Of a stretch of 64,000 nt of DNA, positions 38,341-47,544 are shown piece after piece. The stretch comes from Paraglaciecola mesophila. Lineage in GTDB: Bacteria; Pseudomonadota; Gammaproteobacteria; Enterobacterales; Alteromonadaceae. The stretch is taken from assembly GCF_009906955.1 (NCBI RefSeq), contig NZ_CP047656.1, positions 4,835,001 to 4,899,000 on the forward strand. Direction: 5' to 3'. The notes under the pieces are model-generated. The model saw nothing but the letters and a program-made list of their open reading frames with translations. It made no database searches and was not told where the DNA came from. The stretch's first letter is position 1. Every line of letters begins with the position of its first letter. Both the position numbers and the translations under genes were made by a program.

Positions 38341-38841
38341 ATGACAACCCCATATCCACGCACGTTTTCTCACATCGGTATTTCGGTTCCTGATGTGGAA
38401 AAAGCAGTCGAGTTTTATACCAAGGTACTTGGTTGGTATTTGATCATGAAACCCACAGAAATTGTCGAGGATGACAGCCCAATCGGGGAAATGTGCACAG
38501 ACGTGTTCGGTGCAAACTGGAAGAAATTTAAGATTGCTCATATGTCTACCGGTGACAGAGTAGGTGTTGAAGTGTTTGAGTTTGCTAACCAGCAAGATCC
38601 TGCGGATAACTTCGAATACTGGAAAACTGGTGTGTTCCATTTTTGTGTTCAAGACCCAAATCTTGAAGAACTGGCAGAGGCCATCGTTGCCGCAGGTGGT
38701 AAAAAGCGCATGGAAAAGCCACGCTACTATTACCCAGGCGAAAAGCCTTACCGCATGATTTACATGGAAGACCCATTTGGCAATATCCTAGAAATCTACA
38801 GCCATAGCTACGAATTAACCTATTCTGCTGGTGCTTACTAA
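38341..38841 (+). CDS. VOC-family protein (glyoxalase/bleomycin-resistance fold)
   Basis: 166 residues. Two beta-alpha-beta-beta-beta modules are seen, with putative metal ligands His (FSHIGISVPD), Glu (VGVEVFEF), His (VFHFCVQD) and Glu (NILEIYSH). It could be a lactoylglutathione lyase-like or dioxygenase-like enzyme. It is divergent from a LysR gene and convergent with a second LysR. A weak hairpin (AGCTC...GAGCT, about 38855-38894) follows the stop. Confidence 0.82.
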   Translation: MTTPYPRTFSHIGISVPDVEKAVEFYTKVLGWYLIMKPTEIVEDDSPIGEMCTDVFGANWKKFKIAHMSTGDRVGVEVFEFANQQDPADNFEYWKTGVFHFCVQDPNLEELAEAIVAAGGKKRMEKPRYYYPGEKPYRMIYMEDPFGNILEIYSHSYELTYSAGAY

Positions 38842-38892
38842 CACTGTTAGTATAAGCTCTCTCTCGATTGGCCATGCCCTGTCGGGAGGGAG

Positions 38893-39777
38893 CTATTCTT
38901 GCCAGTCTTTGAATTTATCTAATAAAAAGTGAATTGCTAAGCGTGCTTTTGCAGGTAAAAAGTTACGATTTGCATAGACAATCCAGGTTGCGATTTCACG
39001 ATTCCAATAAGGCTCAAGCACGGGTACTACCGTCCTATTTTTAATTGCATTACCGAAACTTGAACGGGGTAGATAAGCGACCCCTAAGCCACGTTCACAT
39101 GCCAATATCACACTACGCACGCTATTCGAGCGCCATCTTGCATCTAGTTTAACTTTAATGGTTTTGCTGTTATCTCTGAAGAACCAAGTATCATTATTGG
39201 TCATCAAACAGTTGTGCTCTATCAATTGATTGGGGTGTGTGGGAAAACCGTTTTCGACGAGATAATCCTCGCTGGCTGCTGCGACTAATGAACGATTGGT
39301 AAGCTTTCGGGCAATTAAGCTTGAATCTTTCATGGGGCCATAGCGGATCGAGAAATCGAATGCGTCGTCAATAAAATTGACCATTTGCGAATTAAAGTCC
39401 ATTTCGATAGTGAGCTTTGGGTGCAGTTGAGCAAATTCGACTAACACGGGTGCAATATGTTGCTCAGCGAACTCTCCCGCCGCAGACACTTTTAACGTAC
39501 CGCTAAGCTCTACTTGTTTATCGAAGACGGTTTCATTGGCTTCTTGTAAGCCATATACCAATTCTTGGCAGCGACTAAAATAGGCTTGACCAGCATCCGT
39601 TAAGCGAACAGTTCGCGTGCTGCGGGCGAGTAAAGACACGCCTAATTCTTTTTCTAAGGCAGCTACTTTGCGGCTAATGTGCGATACATTGACGTTCAAT
39701 TTGCGCGCGGCGGCTGAAAAGCCCTGGGTTTCTGCTACCGCCACAAACTCAATGATCCCATTGAAGCTAAAACTCAT
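38893..39777 (-). CDS. LysR-family transcriptional regulator
   Basis: 294 residues. The N-terminal helix-turn-helix reads FVAVAETQGFSAAARKLNVNVSHISRKVAALEKELG, and the effector domain starts LKVSAAGEFAEQHIAP. It is close to the CrgA/DsdC-like group with YLVENGFP. It is divergent from the DJ-1/PfpI gene (148-base gap), its likely target. Confidence 0.9.
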   Translation of the reverse strand: MSFSFNGIIEFVAVAETQGFSAAARKLNVNVSHISRKVAALEKELGVSLLARSTRTVRLTDAGQAYFSRCQELVYGLQEANETVFDKQVELSGTLKVSAAGEFAEQHIAPVLVEFAQLHPKLTIEMDFNSQMVNFIDDAFDFSIRYGPMKDSSLIARKLTNRSLVAAASEDYLVENGFPTHPNQLIEHNCLMTNNDTWFFRDNSKTIKVKLDARWRSNSVRSVILACERGLGVAYLPRSSFGNAIKNRTVVPVLEPYWNREIATWIVYANRNFLPAKARLAIHFLLDKFKDWQE

Positions 39778-39925
39778 ATAACTCCGGCAATAAATAGTTT
39801 AGTGAATAGTATTATTGCATATTTGCAATAATGATTTGCCATTTATCGGGATTATCAAACAAATGCCAAAAAGCTACACTCTTTTCATCGTAAAAACTTA
39901 TCAATATCAACGCTAGGAGATACTA

Positions 39926-40600
39926 ATGAAAAATGTACTAATTATTCTGACTAACCATGCCACGCTTGGCTCGACTGACGAAGCTAATGGTACCTACTCT
40001 CCGGAACTGACTCATGCCTTACACGCTTTTCTAGAAGCAGGTTATCACTATGAACTGGTATCAATTAAAGGTGGCAACGCACCTGTATACGGGGTTGATA
40101 TGGAAGGTGATCAAATCAACAGCGATGTATTTATCAACGAAGATTTAGCCAATAAATTGGCAAACACGAAAAAAGCCAGTGATGTAAATCCAGATGACTA
40201 CGATGCCGTGTTTTATCCTGGTGGTTTCGGCTTGCTGTCTGATCTAGCAGATGATGAAAATGTTGCTAAGTTGACGGCGACTATATTTGAAAAGGGTGCT
40301 GTTGTAGGCGCTGTATGTCACGGTCCTGCAGGTTTACTGCCTATTAAGTTATCAAGTGGTAAATACTTAATTGAAGACATCATGGTCACCGGCTTTACCC
40401 GTGAAGAAGAAGTGGAATACGGTACCATTAATAAAATCCCTTTCTTGCTAGAGGAGGCACTAACACGACGCGCCGGGCAGTATGCTAAAATTGCTCCTTG
40501 GGGTGAATACGTCATTAAACAAGACCGCGTAATTACTGGGCAAAACCCAGCGTCGGCGGGTGCTGTCGGTCAAGCGATGGTTGAGCGTTTAGCACAGTAG
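39926..40600 (+). CDS. DJ-1/PfpI family protein (type 1 glutamine amidotransferase-like)
   Basis: 224 residues. The nucleophile elbow is GAVCHGPAGL with C131 followed by H132, and FYPGGFG marks the preceding loop. Family members act as glyoxalase III/deglycase-like enzymes or chaperones against reactive carbonyls. The long insert (about residues 50-85) resembles the Hsp31-type subgroup. It has a good ribosome site (TAGGAGA). A terminator follows. Confidence 0.87.
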   Translation: MKNVLIILTNHATLGSTDEANGTYSPELTHALHAFLEAGYHYELVSIKGGNAPVYGVDMEGDQINSDVFINEDLANKLANTKKASDVNPDDYDAVFYPGGFGLLSDLADDENVAKLTATIFEKGAVVGAVCHGPAGLLPIKLSSGKYLIEDIMVTGFTREEEVEYGTINKIPFLLEEALTRRAGQYAKIAPWGEYVIKQDRVITGQNPASAGAVGQAMVERLAQ

Positions 40601-40620
40601 TCATTGCGTTATCGGTATAA

Positions 40621-40656
40621 AAAACCGCCGCTAAATGTTCATTTAGCGGCGGTTTT
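40621..40656. terminator. Bidirectional intrinsic terminator
   Basis: AAAACCGCCGCTAAATG (40621-40637) and its exact complement (40640-40656) make a 17-bp stem with a two-base loop, A-rich on one side and T-rich on the other. It lies between the DJ-1 gene and the convergent membrane protein gene. Confidence 0.92.
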
Positions 40657-40703
40657 AATGTGTCTTAAGCTGATAAAAAGCGATCAGTTAGCCGATTAAG
40701 ACT

Positions 40704-41360
40704 CTACTTTTTATGAATATAAAACTTTTCATAGAATGTGTAGGCCCACTGGGGCTTATAAATGATCATCAAGGTCATAGTCATGCCGTTTAGCATGCCC
40801 TCAGGAAACAGCAATAACCAAATCAGCACCAAATAATTGTCTTGAATAGTGTGCCAGTCGTATTGACCGTCCAGATAGAAATACCCGCCAAGTAAATACA
40901 TTTTCACTGCCATCATTAATGCACCAGGTAAAAATGCACACAAAAATATATACACAAACACATGACGGGATAACTTGTGAAATACAAAGCTATAAATTAA
41001 ATAGCTCAAACTCAAAGGAGCAAGCACACCAAGTAAGCCGTTTACCCCAAACATCCGCCAACTTTCTTCACCGACTACAGTGATGCCAAGCAAAGCCAAA
41101 AATGAGCTGATCACAGCCCAGCGAAAACCTAGGACCAACATCAATGCGGTAAGCCATAAGAAGTGCACCTGCAGCCCAGGGTAGATACCGGTCTGAAAAA
41201 TCCATAAAAAGAACACACTGGCAGCACTGCCAAACACCAAATGCTGGATCTTTTTATCTTTCACTAAACTGGATAATGGCAAAAAGCGTATGACTGCCAT
41301 TAAACATACCGCATATCCCACCCAAGCAAGGTATTGAATATTGGTGGTGTATTCTAACAA
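40704..41360 (-). CDS. CbiM-like / energy-coupling factor permease family membrane protein
   Basis: 218 residues with about seven hydrophobic helices. The C-terminal LIWLLLFPEGMLNGMTMTLMIIY resembles the CbiM/COG3235 membrane family. The N-terminal metal-binding His motif (MHIPDG) of true CbiM/NikM is absent, so cobalt or nickel transport is doubtful and no ECF ATPase is nearby. It lies 14 bases downstream of xthA on the same strand. Confidence 0.7.
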   Translation of the reverse strand: MLEYTTNIQYLAWVGYAVCLMAVIRFLPLSSLVKDKKIQHLVFGSAASVFFLWIFQTGIYPGLQVHFLWLTALMLVLGFRWAVISSFLALLGITVVGEESWRMFGVNGLLGVLAPLSLSYLIYSFVFHKLSRHVFVYIFLCAFLPGALMMAVKMYLLGGYFYLDGQYDWHTIQDNYLVLIWLLLFPEGMLNGMTMTLMIIYKPQWAYTFYEKFYIHKK

Positions 41361-41374
41361 ACTCGATTCCTCAG

Positions 41375-42184
41375 CTAATCTTTGTACTCAGCCCAAATAG
41401 GCGCGTGATCAGAAGGCTTTTCAATGCCTCTTAGCTCGTAATCAATACCGGCATCACTGAGCGATTCATGCAATTTTTTGGTGGCTAATATTAAGTCGAT
41501 ACGTAAACCACGATTATCTAAAAAGCCCTTAGAGCGATAATCAAACCAGCTAAAGTGCTCGTTTGTCTCTGGATTCAAAGTACGAAATCCATCACTAAAG
41601 CCCCAGTCAATCAAATCATTCAGCCATACGCGCTCTTCCGGCAGAAAACTGCATTTACCTGTTTGTAACCAACGTTTACGGTTTGGCTCACCTATGCCTA
41701 TATCTAAATCAGTGTGCGAAATATTCACATCGCCCATTACAACAACGTTCTCATCAGGTGTGTGATGGGTAGTTAAATAAGTCGATAAATCTTCGTAGTA
41801 TTTGCGCTTGGCTGGAAATTTGGTTTCATGTGAACGGTTCTCACCCTGAGGAAAGTAACCGTTCAATACACGCACGGTTTCGCCGTTGGGCATAGGGTAG
41901 CTAACCATGATCATGCGACGCTGGGCGTCTTCGTCATCTGTTGGGAAGCCGTATTGCACATCTGTGGGCTCTTCTTTACATAACATTGCCACGCCGTAAT
42001 GTGCTTTTTGGCCATGAAAATACACTTTGTAACCCATTGCTTCCACGTCAGCCACAGGAAACATATCGTTATGCACTTTAATTTCTTGCAGGCCGATAAT
42101 ATCAGGTTGATGTTTGTCGATAAGTGCCTTTAGTTGATGGAGGCGTGCGCGTATACCATTGATGTTGAAAGAAATTATTTTCAT
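41375..42184 (-). CDS. xthA: Exodeoxyribonuclease III
   Basis: 269 residues, typical length. All AP-endonuclease-1 family motifs are present: SFNINGIRAR, GLQEIKV, NGYFPQGENR, GDVNISHTDLDIG, FRTLNPE and the C-terminal PSDHAPIWAEY with the catalytic Asp-His. It repairs abasic sites in DNA and degrades from 3' ends. Confidence 0.95.
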   Translation of the reverse strand: MKIISFNINGIRARLHQLKALIDKHQPDIIGLQEIKVHNDMFPVADVEAMGYKVYFHGQKAHYGVAMLCKEEPTDVQYGFPTDDEDAQRRMIMVSYPMPNGETVRVLNGYFPQGENRSHETKFPAKRKYYEDLSTYLTTHHTPDENVVVMGDVNISHTDLDIGIGEPNRKRWLQTGKCSFLPEERVWLNDLIDWGFSDGFRTLNPETNEHFSWFDYRSKGFLDNRGLRIDLILATKKLHESLSDAGIDYELRGIEKPSDHAPIWAEYKD

Positions 42185-42384
42185 AAAAAGCCAGTTATTT
42201 ATATCGCTAAAACGGCCTATATCTTATCAGACCCTAGTGCGCTACTTCCATTAATTAATCCTGATAAAACGTTTCTTGTAGCGTTATTAGGGGGCCTTCT
42301 TATTCAAAGCGTCATGTCCTCGGTCGCGCGTAAGCCTCATTCTTGTGTCCTAAACGTGTCATTTTGGTTAATTAATTTAAAGTT

Positions 42385-42398
42385 AATTGTTGACAATT
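42385..42398 (+). promoter_or_regulatory. Candidate GntR operator overlapping a -35 element
   Basis: AATTGT-TG-ACAATT is a perfect 6-bp inverted repeat of FadR/GntR type. It contains a consensus -35 hexamer TTGACA (42390-42395); TAGAAT at 42411 could serve as a -10 with a 15-base spacer. It lies about 100 bases before the GntR start, so self-repression of the agar/galactonate operon is likely. The remaining 42185-42497 intergenic sequence holds nothing else recognisable. Confidence 0.5.
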
Positions 42399-42497
42399 TA
42401 CTATAATTTGTAGAATGTGTAATAAGAGTGTTGGAAAGCGACTTAACGATTTCTAATGCCACTTACTTCTCAACTTTATGTGTAATTTGGATTTTCC

Positions 42498-43193
42498 ATG
42501 AGTGAACAAGTCTCAGGCCCCAGCCTTGGCATGCAAATTTTATTGCAGGGTGAGCAAAGCATTTACAATTGCATACTGGCAGACATTGCCACTGGCAAGT
42601 TAATCAGTGGTGATCGCCTAGTAACAACGCACTTAGCGAGTTGTTACCAAACCAGTATTAATCCTGTGCGTGAGGCATTAAAGCAACTTGAAGGGGAAGG
42701 CTTCGTCACGTTCCAAAAAAATAGTGGTGCGCGCGTGGCTGCATTCGAATATGCCACCATGCGTGAAGTTTTCGAAATATTACAGCTTCTTGAACCCTAC
42801 TTTTTGGCCTGGTATGCCAAGCACTGCAGCGCTGAAAGTCTAGCGCGATTAGATGCAATTCAAGCGCAGCTAAGGTCCCTAAATGTGAATGACTCAGCAG
42901 GTCTACGTGACCTAGATACTGCCTTTCATTGGGAAATGTACCGTCATCATTACAACACCAGTGCGTTGCGTTTATGGAAAAATAAAAAGCTCATTTTACA
43001 AGCCTTACACGGAGATTTACCGGTTTGCCAAACGCGATTCAGCGCCACGATAAAAGAGCACGATCACCTACTGTATTTACTCAAAGCCGGGGATGAAGAG
43101 TCCGCCGTGCGTGCCTTAACCAAGCATGTCATCAGTGGCGGTGACTATTGGTCGAGTGTGATTACATCACAATTAAGTGAGCTTTCCGCATGA
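42498..43193 (+). CDS. GntR-family (FadR subfamily) regulator of the agar/galactonate operon
   Basis: 231 residues. The winged helix is at residues about 15-75 (ASCYQTSINPVREALKQLEGEGFV), and the all-helical FCD effector domain follows with metal-type residues in DTAFHWEMYRHH. It is the first gene of the operon and overlaps the dehydratase by four bases. By position and neighbours it resembles DgoR, the galactonate-responsive repressor. The ligand is inferred. Confidence 0.88.
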   Translation: MSEQVSGPSLGMQILLQGEQSIYNCILADIATGKLISGDRLVTTHLASCYQTSINPVREALKQLEGEGFVTFQKNSGARVAAFEYATMREVFEILQLLEPYFLAWYAKHCSAESLARLDAIQAQLRSLNVNDSAGLRDLDTAFHWEMYRHHYNTSALRLWKNKKLILQALHGDLPVCQTRFSATIKEHDHLLYLLKAGDEESAVRALTKHVISGGDYWSSVITSQLSELSA

Positions 43194-44344
43194 AAATAAC
43201 AGATATCAAAACCTATGGTTTTTGGCTCGGCTTTCGCAATGTATGCCTGGTTAAGGTGGAAACCGACCAGGGCATTTATGGCTGGGGGGAATCTGGTTTA
43301 TCTGGCAGAGAACAAGCGGTTATTGGTGCAGTTGAACATTTCAAACATTTTTTAATTGGTCAATCAGCTTTAAATATTAGTGCTTTGTGGCAAGAAATGT
43401 ATCGCAGCCAATATTTTGAAGGGGGCAGGGTACTTGCCGCCGCGATATCCGCTATCGATATTGCCCTACATGATGCATGTGGCAAGTATTTCAACATGCC
43501 GGTTTACCAGTTATTAGGGGGAAAACAACGTGAGCGTATTCCACTGTTTGTTACCTCAACATTAGACTTTGGTGACGCTTTTGTTGATCACGTCTGTCAG
43601 CTTCAAAACGAAGGTTGGCAAGTGATACGAGCAACGACAGGCGAACATGGCTCAGTCGATAAGAGTGATGTTTTCGATGCACGAAAATCCATTGCCAAAG
43701 CGTCAACTTGGTTAACAAAAGCGCGTGAGACGTTAGGCAGCGAAACGGTGTTAGGTATTGATTATCATCATAGGTTAACGGTGGCCGAAACCGCTTCTTT
43801 TTGTCAACGTATGCCAAGCGGAACGTTAGATTTTATTGAAGAGCCGATTAGAGACCAATCTTTAGTCAGTTATCAAAACTTGCGCGCGATGGTCGATGTG
43901 CCCTTCGCCATAGGCGAGGAGTTCTCCAGCAAATGGGACTTTGTTCCATACGTGGATTCAGCGCTGACTAACTTCGCGCGTATTGATATTTGCAATGCCG
44001 GTGGGTTCACTGAAGCCATGAAGATTGCCGCTATGTGTGAAACCCGCTATATCGACATGATGCCGCACAACCCTCTAAGCCCTATATGCACGGCAGCATC
44101 AGTGCATTACTGTGCAGCAGTGGCCAACTTGAGTTGGCTCGAAATCGCTCCCTATGACGGAGACTTGGCGCAATATGACGAAATATTTAGTCACCGCCCT
44201 AAAGTCTCAAATAATACCTTCGACGTGACCAATCGCCCAGGGTTGGGCATCGATGTGAACGAATCAAACATTCCTAAAAATGGCTTCAAATTCTGGGAGC
44301 CACCACGCTTAATCAAGCCTGACGGCTCATACACCAATTGGTAA
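43190..44344 (+). CDS. Enolase-superfamily sugar acid dehydratase, D-galactonate dehydratase-like
   Basis: 384 residues of the mandelate racemase/muconate lactonizing fold. Metal ligands appear as D191, E217 and E243, with H193 and H293 as likely acid/base residues. These five keep the spacing of E. coli DgoD (D183, H185, E209, E235, H285), all shifted by eight. That favours D-galactonate dehydration to 2-keto-3-deoxygalactonate. 3,6-anhydrogalactonate cycloisomerase, another agar-pathway member of the fold, is an alternative but looks less similar. It lies between the regulator and the transporter in one operon. Confidence 0.82.
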   Translation: MKITDIKTYGFWLGFRNVCLVKVETDQGIYGWGESGLSGREQAVIGAVEHFKHFLIGQSALNISALWQEMYRSQYFEGGRVLAAAISAIDIALHDACGKYFNMPVYQLLGGKQRERIPLFVTSTLDFGDAFVDHVCQLQNEGWQVIRATTGEHGSVDKSDVFDARKSIAKASTWLTKARETLGSETVLGIDYHHRLTVAETASFCQRMPSGTLDFIEEPIRDQSLVSYQNLRAMVDVPFAIGEEFSSKWDFVPYVDSALTNFARIDICNAGGFTEAMKIAAMCETRYIDMMPHNPLSPICTAASVHYCAAVANLSWLEIAPYDGDLAQYDEIFSHRPKVSNNTFDVTNRPGLGIDVNESNIPKNGFKFWEPPRLIKPDGSYTNW

Positions 44345-44356
44345 GCGAGTAAATAG

Positions 44357-45760
44357 ATGGCAATAACACAACACATTAACACCCATTCTGCGTCTGCAAA
44401 GAGCAAGAGTAAGTTTGGTGTTCTAGCGCTGATATTTTTAAGCGTCGTGATCAACTACATGGATCGAACCAATATATCTGTGGCGGCACAAGCCATCTCA
44501 GATGATTTGGAATTCAGCAAAGTGCAGATGGGCATCATATTCTCAGCGTTCGCTTGGACTTACTCTATTATGCAAATTCCTGGCGGCATGTTAGTGGATT
44601 CAATACGTATACGCCTCTTGTATCCGTTTATCCTAGTGGCATGGTCGCTGGCAACCATAGTCCAAGGGCTACTGAGTAGCTTCTCAGCCATTGTTGGTTG
44701 TCGTATGGCAATTGGTTTTTTTGAAGCACCTTCATACCCAGCAAATAATAAAATTGTGACCCAGTGGTTTGCTGAACAAGAGCGAGCAGGTGCCATTGCG
44801 GTATATACCTCAGGGCAATTTATTGGTCTCGCCTTTTTAATGCCAGTATTGGCGCTTATTCAACAATGGTTTGGTTGGCGAGGGTTGTTTTTTATCTCGG
44901 GTGGAATTGGCATTATTTGGGCCGGCGTCTGGTATCTACTGTATCGTGACCCCGCTGTTCAAAGTGAGTCGAATACTGATAACCAAGATGCTATCACAGG
45001 CGACACACCCCAAAAATTGCACAATGACAGACAGACTACAGATCCTTCGCAAGCACAGGCGACTGCCAGTTGGCGAAATCTCAAAATTGCGTTTTCTAGC
45101 CGAAAGTTATGGGGAATATACATAGGGCAATTCTGCTTAGGCGGTACGCTTATTTTCTTTTTAACTTGGTTTCCCACTTACTTGGCTGAGTATCGTGGTT
45201 TAAGCGAATTAAATACCGGCTTTATCGCCTCTATTCCTTTTCTAGCTGCCTTTTGCGGGGTATTGCTGTCTGGCTTTTTGTCCGACTGGTTAGTACGAAA
45301 AGGGGTCTCAAATGAGGTAGCACGCAAAGCCCCAATTATTGTTGGCTTATTGCTATCAAGTACGGTGATTTTAGCCAACTACGTTGAGAGCACCCAGTGG
45401 GTCACGTTTTTCTTATCGGTCACGTTTTTTGGTAATGGGTTAGCATCAATCAACTGGGTGTTTGTGTCACTCATCGCGCCTAAACACATGGTGGGGTTAG
45501 TGGGAGGTTGTTTTAATTTTATCGGGGGATTATCCGCCGTCACAGTACCGATTGCTATCGGTTATCTAGCAAAAGACGGTGACTTTCGGCCCGCACTCAT
45601 CTTAGTGGCCTGTTTAGCGCTTGTTGGCTTGTGCTCTTATCTTTTTCTTGTTGGCAAAGTAGAACAAATTCAACTTCCTCCTTTAGATACGAGTGACGGT
45701 CCGCTATCTGATACCCAAGTAATTCATCAACACCCTAGCTCAAGTGGAGAAACAAAATGA
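44357..45760 (+). CDS. MFS sugar-acid transporter (ACS family, DgoT-like)
   Basis: 467 residues with twelve predicted helices and a hydrophilic central loop (about 205-235). NYMDRTNISVAA, FSAFAWTYSIMQIPGG, GFFEAPSYPANNKIV and YTSGQFIGLAFL follow the anion:cation symporter pattern of the galactonate carrier DgoT. It should import galactonate or a related acid with H+. Its stop overlaps the start of the kinase (ATGA). Confidence 0.87.
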   Translation: MAITQHINTHSASAKSKSKFGVLALIFLSVVINYMDRTNISVAAQAISDDLEFSKVQMGIIFSAFAWTYSIMQIPGGMLVDSIRIRLLYPFILVAWSLATIVQGLLSSFSAIVGCRMAIGFFEAPSYPANNKIVTQWFAEQERAGAIAVYTSGQFIGLAFLMPVLALIQQWFGWRGLFFISGGIGIIWAGVWYLLYRDPAVQSESNTDNQDAITGDTPQKLHNDRQTTDPSQAQATASWRNLKIAFSSRKLWGIYIGQFCLGGTLIFFLTWFPTYLAEYRGLSELNTGFIASIPFLAAFCGVLLSGFLSDWLVRKGVSNEVARKAPIIVGLLLSSTVILANYVESTQWVTFFLSVTFFGNGLASINWVFVSLIAPKHMVGLVGGCFNFIGGLSAVTVPIAIGYLAKDGDFRPALILVACLALVGLCSYLFLVGKVEQIQLPPLDTSDGPLSDTQVIHQHPSSSGETK

Positions 45761-46761
45761 GTAGCGTTTTTTTTGGTGAAGTGATGTTGAGATTAACGCC
45801 AGCCATGCCCCAGCAGCAGTTAATAGTGGCGAAAAATCTCAGTGTCGACTTTGCTGGAGCAGAGACCAATGTAGCCAGTTCATTGGCACGTTTAGGCCAT
45901 CAATGCCACTTTGTTAGTAAATTACCTGAGAACCCACTGGCACAGCACGCTCTTGCCAGCTTACATCAATATGGTATTCGCACCAAACATGTGATTCGCG
46001 GTGGTCAGCGAATTGGCAGCTATTTTATTGAACTAGGGTCGTCAATTCGCCCATCGAAAGTGGTGTACGACAGGGCGTATTCTTCTATCGCTCAAATCAG
46101 TGAAAATGAATTCGATTGGGCAGAAATTTTTGCTAATAAGCAACACTTTCACTTAAGTGGCATTTTACCGGCGCTTTCTGAGCAATGTGCCACTGAGAGT
46201 ATTAAAGCCGTACAAGTGGCGCGAAAAATGGGATTGTCAGTTAGCTTCGATTTGAATTATCGGCGCAGCCTATGGGCTGATAGCAGTCTCGCGCGGGACT
46301 ACTTTAGTCAAATCTTAGCTCATAGCACATTGGCGTTTGGTAATGCAGGCGTGATGCAAGACGTGTTCGATTTTACCCCAAAATCTACAGACAATATCGC
46401 GGCGGCAAAAGATATTGGTTTATTCCTACATGAACATTTCGCAGTTGATGCTGCTATTACCCAGCGAAATCATCACAGCGCCAACCAAAATACGCTACGT
46501 GGTTTTTACTTAAGCGGCGAGACAGTCATTGCCTCAAACGATATCACAGTAGACATTCTTGACAGACTCGGCACTGGGGATGCCTTTGCCGCGGGTATTC
46601 TGCATGGTTTGTTCCAAGGCTGGAGCAAAGATAAAACTGTGCAATTTGCCAATGCCGCATTCGCCTTAGGGCATACCTGTTACGGCGATCAAAACTGGCT
46701 AAGTGAAGCGGAAATTATGTCAGTGGCCCAAGGCAATATATCCGGCCATATCATTCGATAA
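45757..46761 (+). CDS. PfkB-family 2-keto-3-deoxy sugar acid kinase
   Basis: 334 residues. The PfkB signature DRLGTGDAFAAGIL near the C-terminus contains the catalytic Asp, and FFGEVMLRLTP and FAGAETNVASSLARLG mark the N-terminal substrate side as in KdgK. It should phosphorylate KDG or KDGal made by the dehydratase. It overlaps the transporter gene by four bases. Confidence 0.88.
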   Translation: MSSVFFGEVMLRLTPAMPQQQLIVAKNLSVDFAGAETNVASSLARLGHQCHFVSKLPENPLAQHALASLHQYGIRTKHVIRGGQRIGSYFIELGSSIRPSKVVYDRAYSSIAQISENEFDWAEIFANKQHFHLSGILPALSEQCATESIKAVQVARKMGLSVSFDLNYRRSLWADSSLARDYFSQILAHSTLAFGNAGVMQDVFDFTPKSTDNIAAAKDIGLFLHEHFAVDAAITQRNHHSANQNTLRGFYLSGETVIASNDITVDILDRLGTGDAFAAGILHGLFQGWSKDKTVQFANAAFALGHTCYGDQNWLSEAEIMSVAQGNISGHIIR

Positions 46762-46827
46762 TGCCGGGCTTTTTCAAACGTACCAGCAAGAAAAATGAAT
46801 TTAATTTATCAGTAAGTGAGAACAAAG

Positions 46828-47544
46828 ATGGCCATGCCAGACAACAGCCAGATGATTGAGACAATCGCACCAGCAAGTCAATCAAATACCATGACGCGAG
46901 ACGAGGTGCGCCAGCGCCTTATCCGCGAAAAACTAGTGGTAATCATTCGAGTGACTGATCCAAACGATATTCCGCCGATTTTAGCGTGTATGCATAAAGC
47001 CGGTGTTGGGGCGGTCGAAATAACCAGCAACACGCCAGGTTATCAAAACGCCATTACTCAGGCACGTACACACTACCCAGATATGTTAATTGGTGCAGGC
47101 ACGATCACCGACATTAGCTTGGTCGATGAAGCCACAAAAGCAGGAGCGCAATTTTTGGTGACCCCGAATACCAGCGCTGATGTGGTGCGCCATGCTCACA
47201 GTTTGGACGTACCTGTGGTGATGGGAGCGTTAACGCCCACTGATGTGGTTAATGCTACGCAAGCCAAAGCTGACATCGTAAAGCTTTTCCCCGCAGGGGC
47301 CATGGGCACTGGGTATTTAAAAGACTTGGCTAAAGGTCCGTTTTTAAACACGACCTTTTTCCCTGTGGGCGGCATCGATGAACATAATTACCAGCAATGG
47401 ATGCAAAACGGCGCTGCGGGCATAGGGATCGGCGGAGCGCTGGCATCTCCCGTGAGCAGTGACGAAGAAGCAGAGACACTGATAGTCAAGGTATCCGCAA
47501 TGGTTGAAACCTTAAAAAAATACCCTGTTAAGGAGGCAAAATGA
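46828..47544 (+). CDS. 2-keto-3-deoxy-6-phospho-gluconate/galactonate aldolase
   Basis: 238 residues from ATG 46828 (a GTG 12 bases upstream is possible). The Schiff-base lysine is K152 (DIVKLFPAG) and the general-base region is VEITSNTPG with E64; GAGTIT and VTPNTS complete the KDPG-aldolase pattern. It yields pyruvate and glyceraldehyde-3-phosphate. An N-terminal extension of about 25 residues precedes the usual start. Its stop overlaps the start of the first agarase. Confidence 0.9.
   Translation: MAMPDNSQMIETIAPASQSNTMTRDEVRQRLIREKLVVIIRVTDPNDIPPILACMHKAGVGAVEITSNTPGYQNAITQARTHYPDMLIGAGTITDISLVDEATKAGAQFLVTPNTSADVVRHAHSLDVPVVMGALTPTDVVNATQAKADIVKLFPAGAMGTGYLKDLAKGPFLNTTFFPVGGIDEHNYQQWMQNGAAGIGIGGALASPVSSDEEAETLIVKVSAMVETLKKYPVKEAK

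Noticed and set aside
38266..38652. Minus-strand frame of 128 codons over the VOC gene
   Set aside because: Antisense shadow; the plus-strand VOC protein has all metal ligands.
40704..41360. True cobalt or nickel ECF transporter component
   Set aside because: The N-terminal His metal site is missing and no ATPase or coupling gene is nearby.
42134..42406. Plus-strand frame of 90 codons between xthA and the GntR gene
   Set aside because: Starts inside xthA on the other strand and runs over the probable promoter and operator; no domain.
43190..44344. 3,6-anhydro-L-galactonate cycloisomerase as the primary name
   Set aside because: Catalytic residue spacing fits DgoD better; kept only as an alternative.
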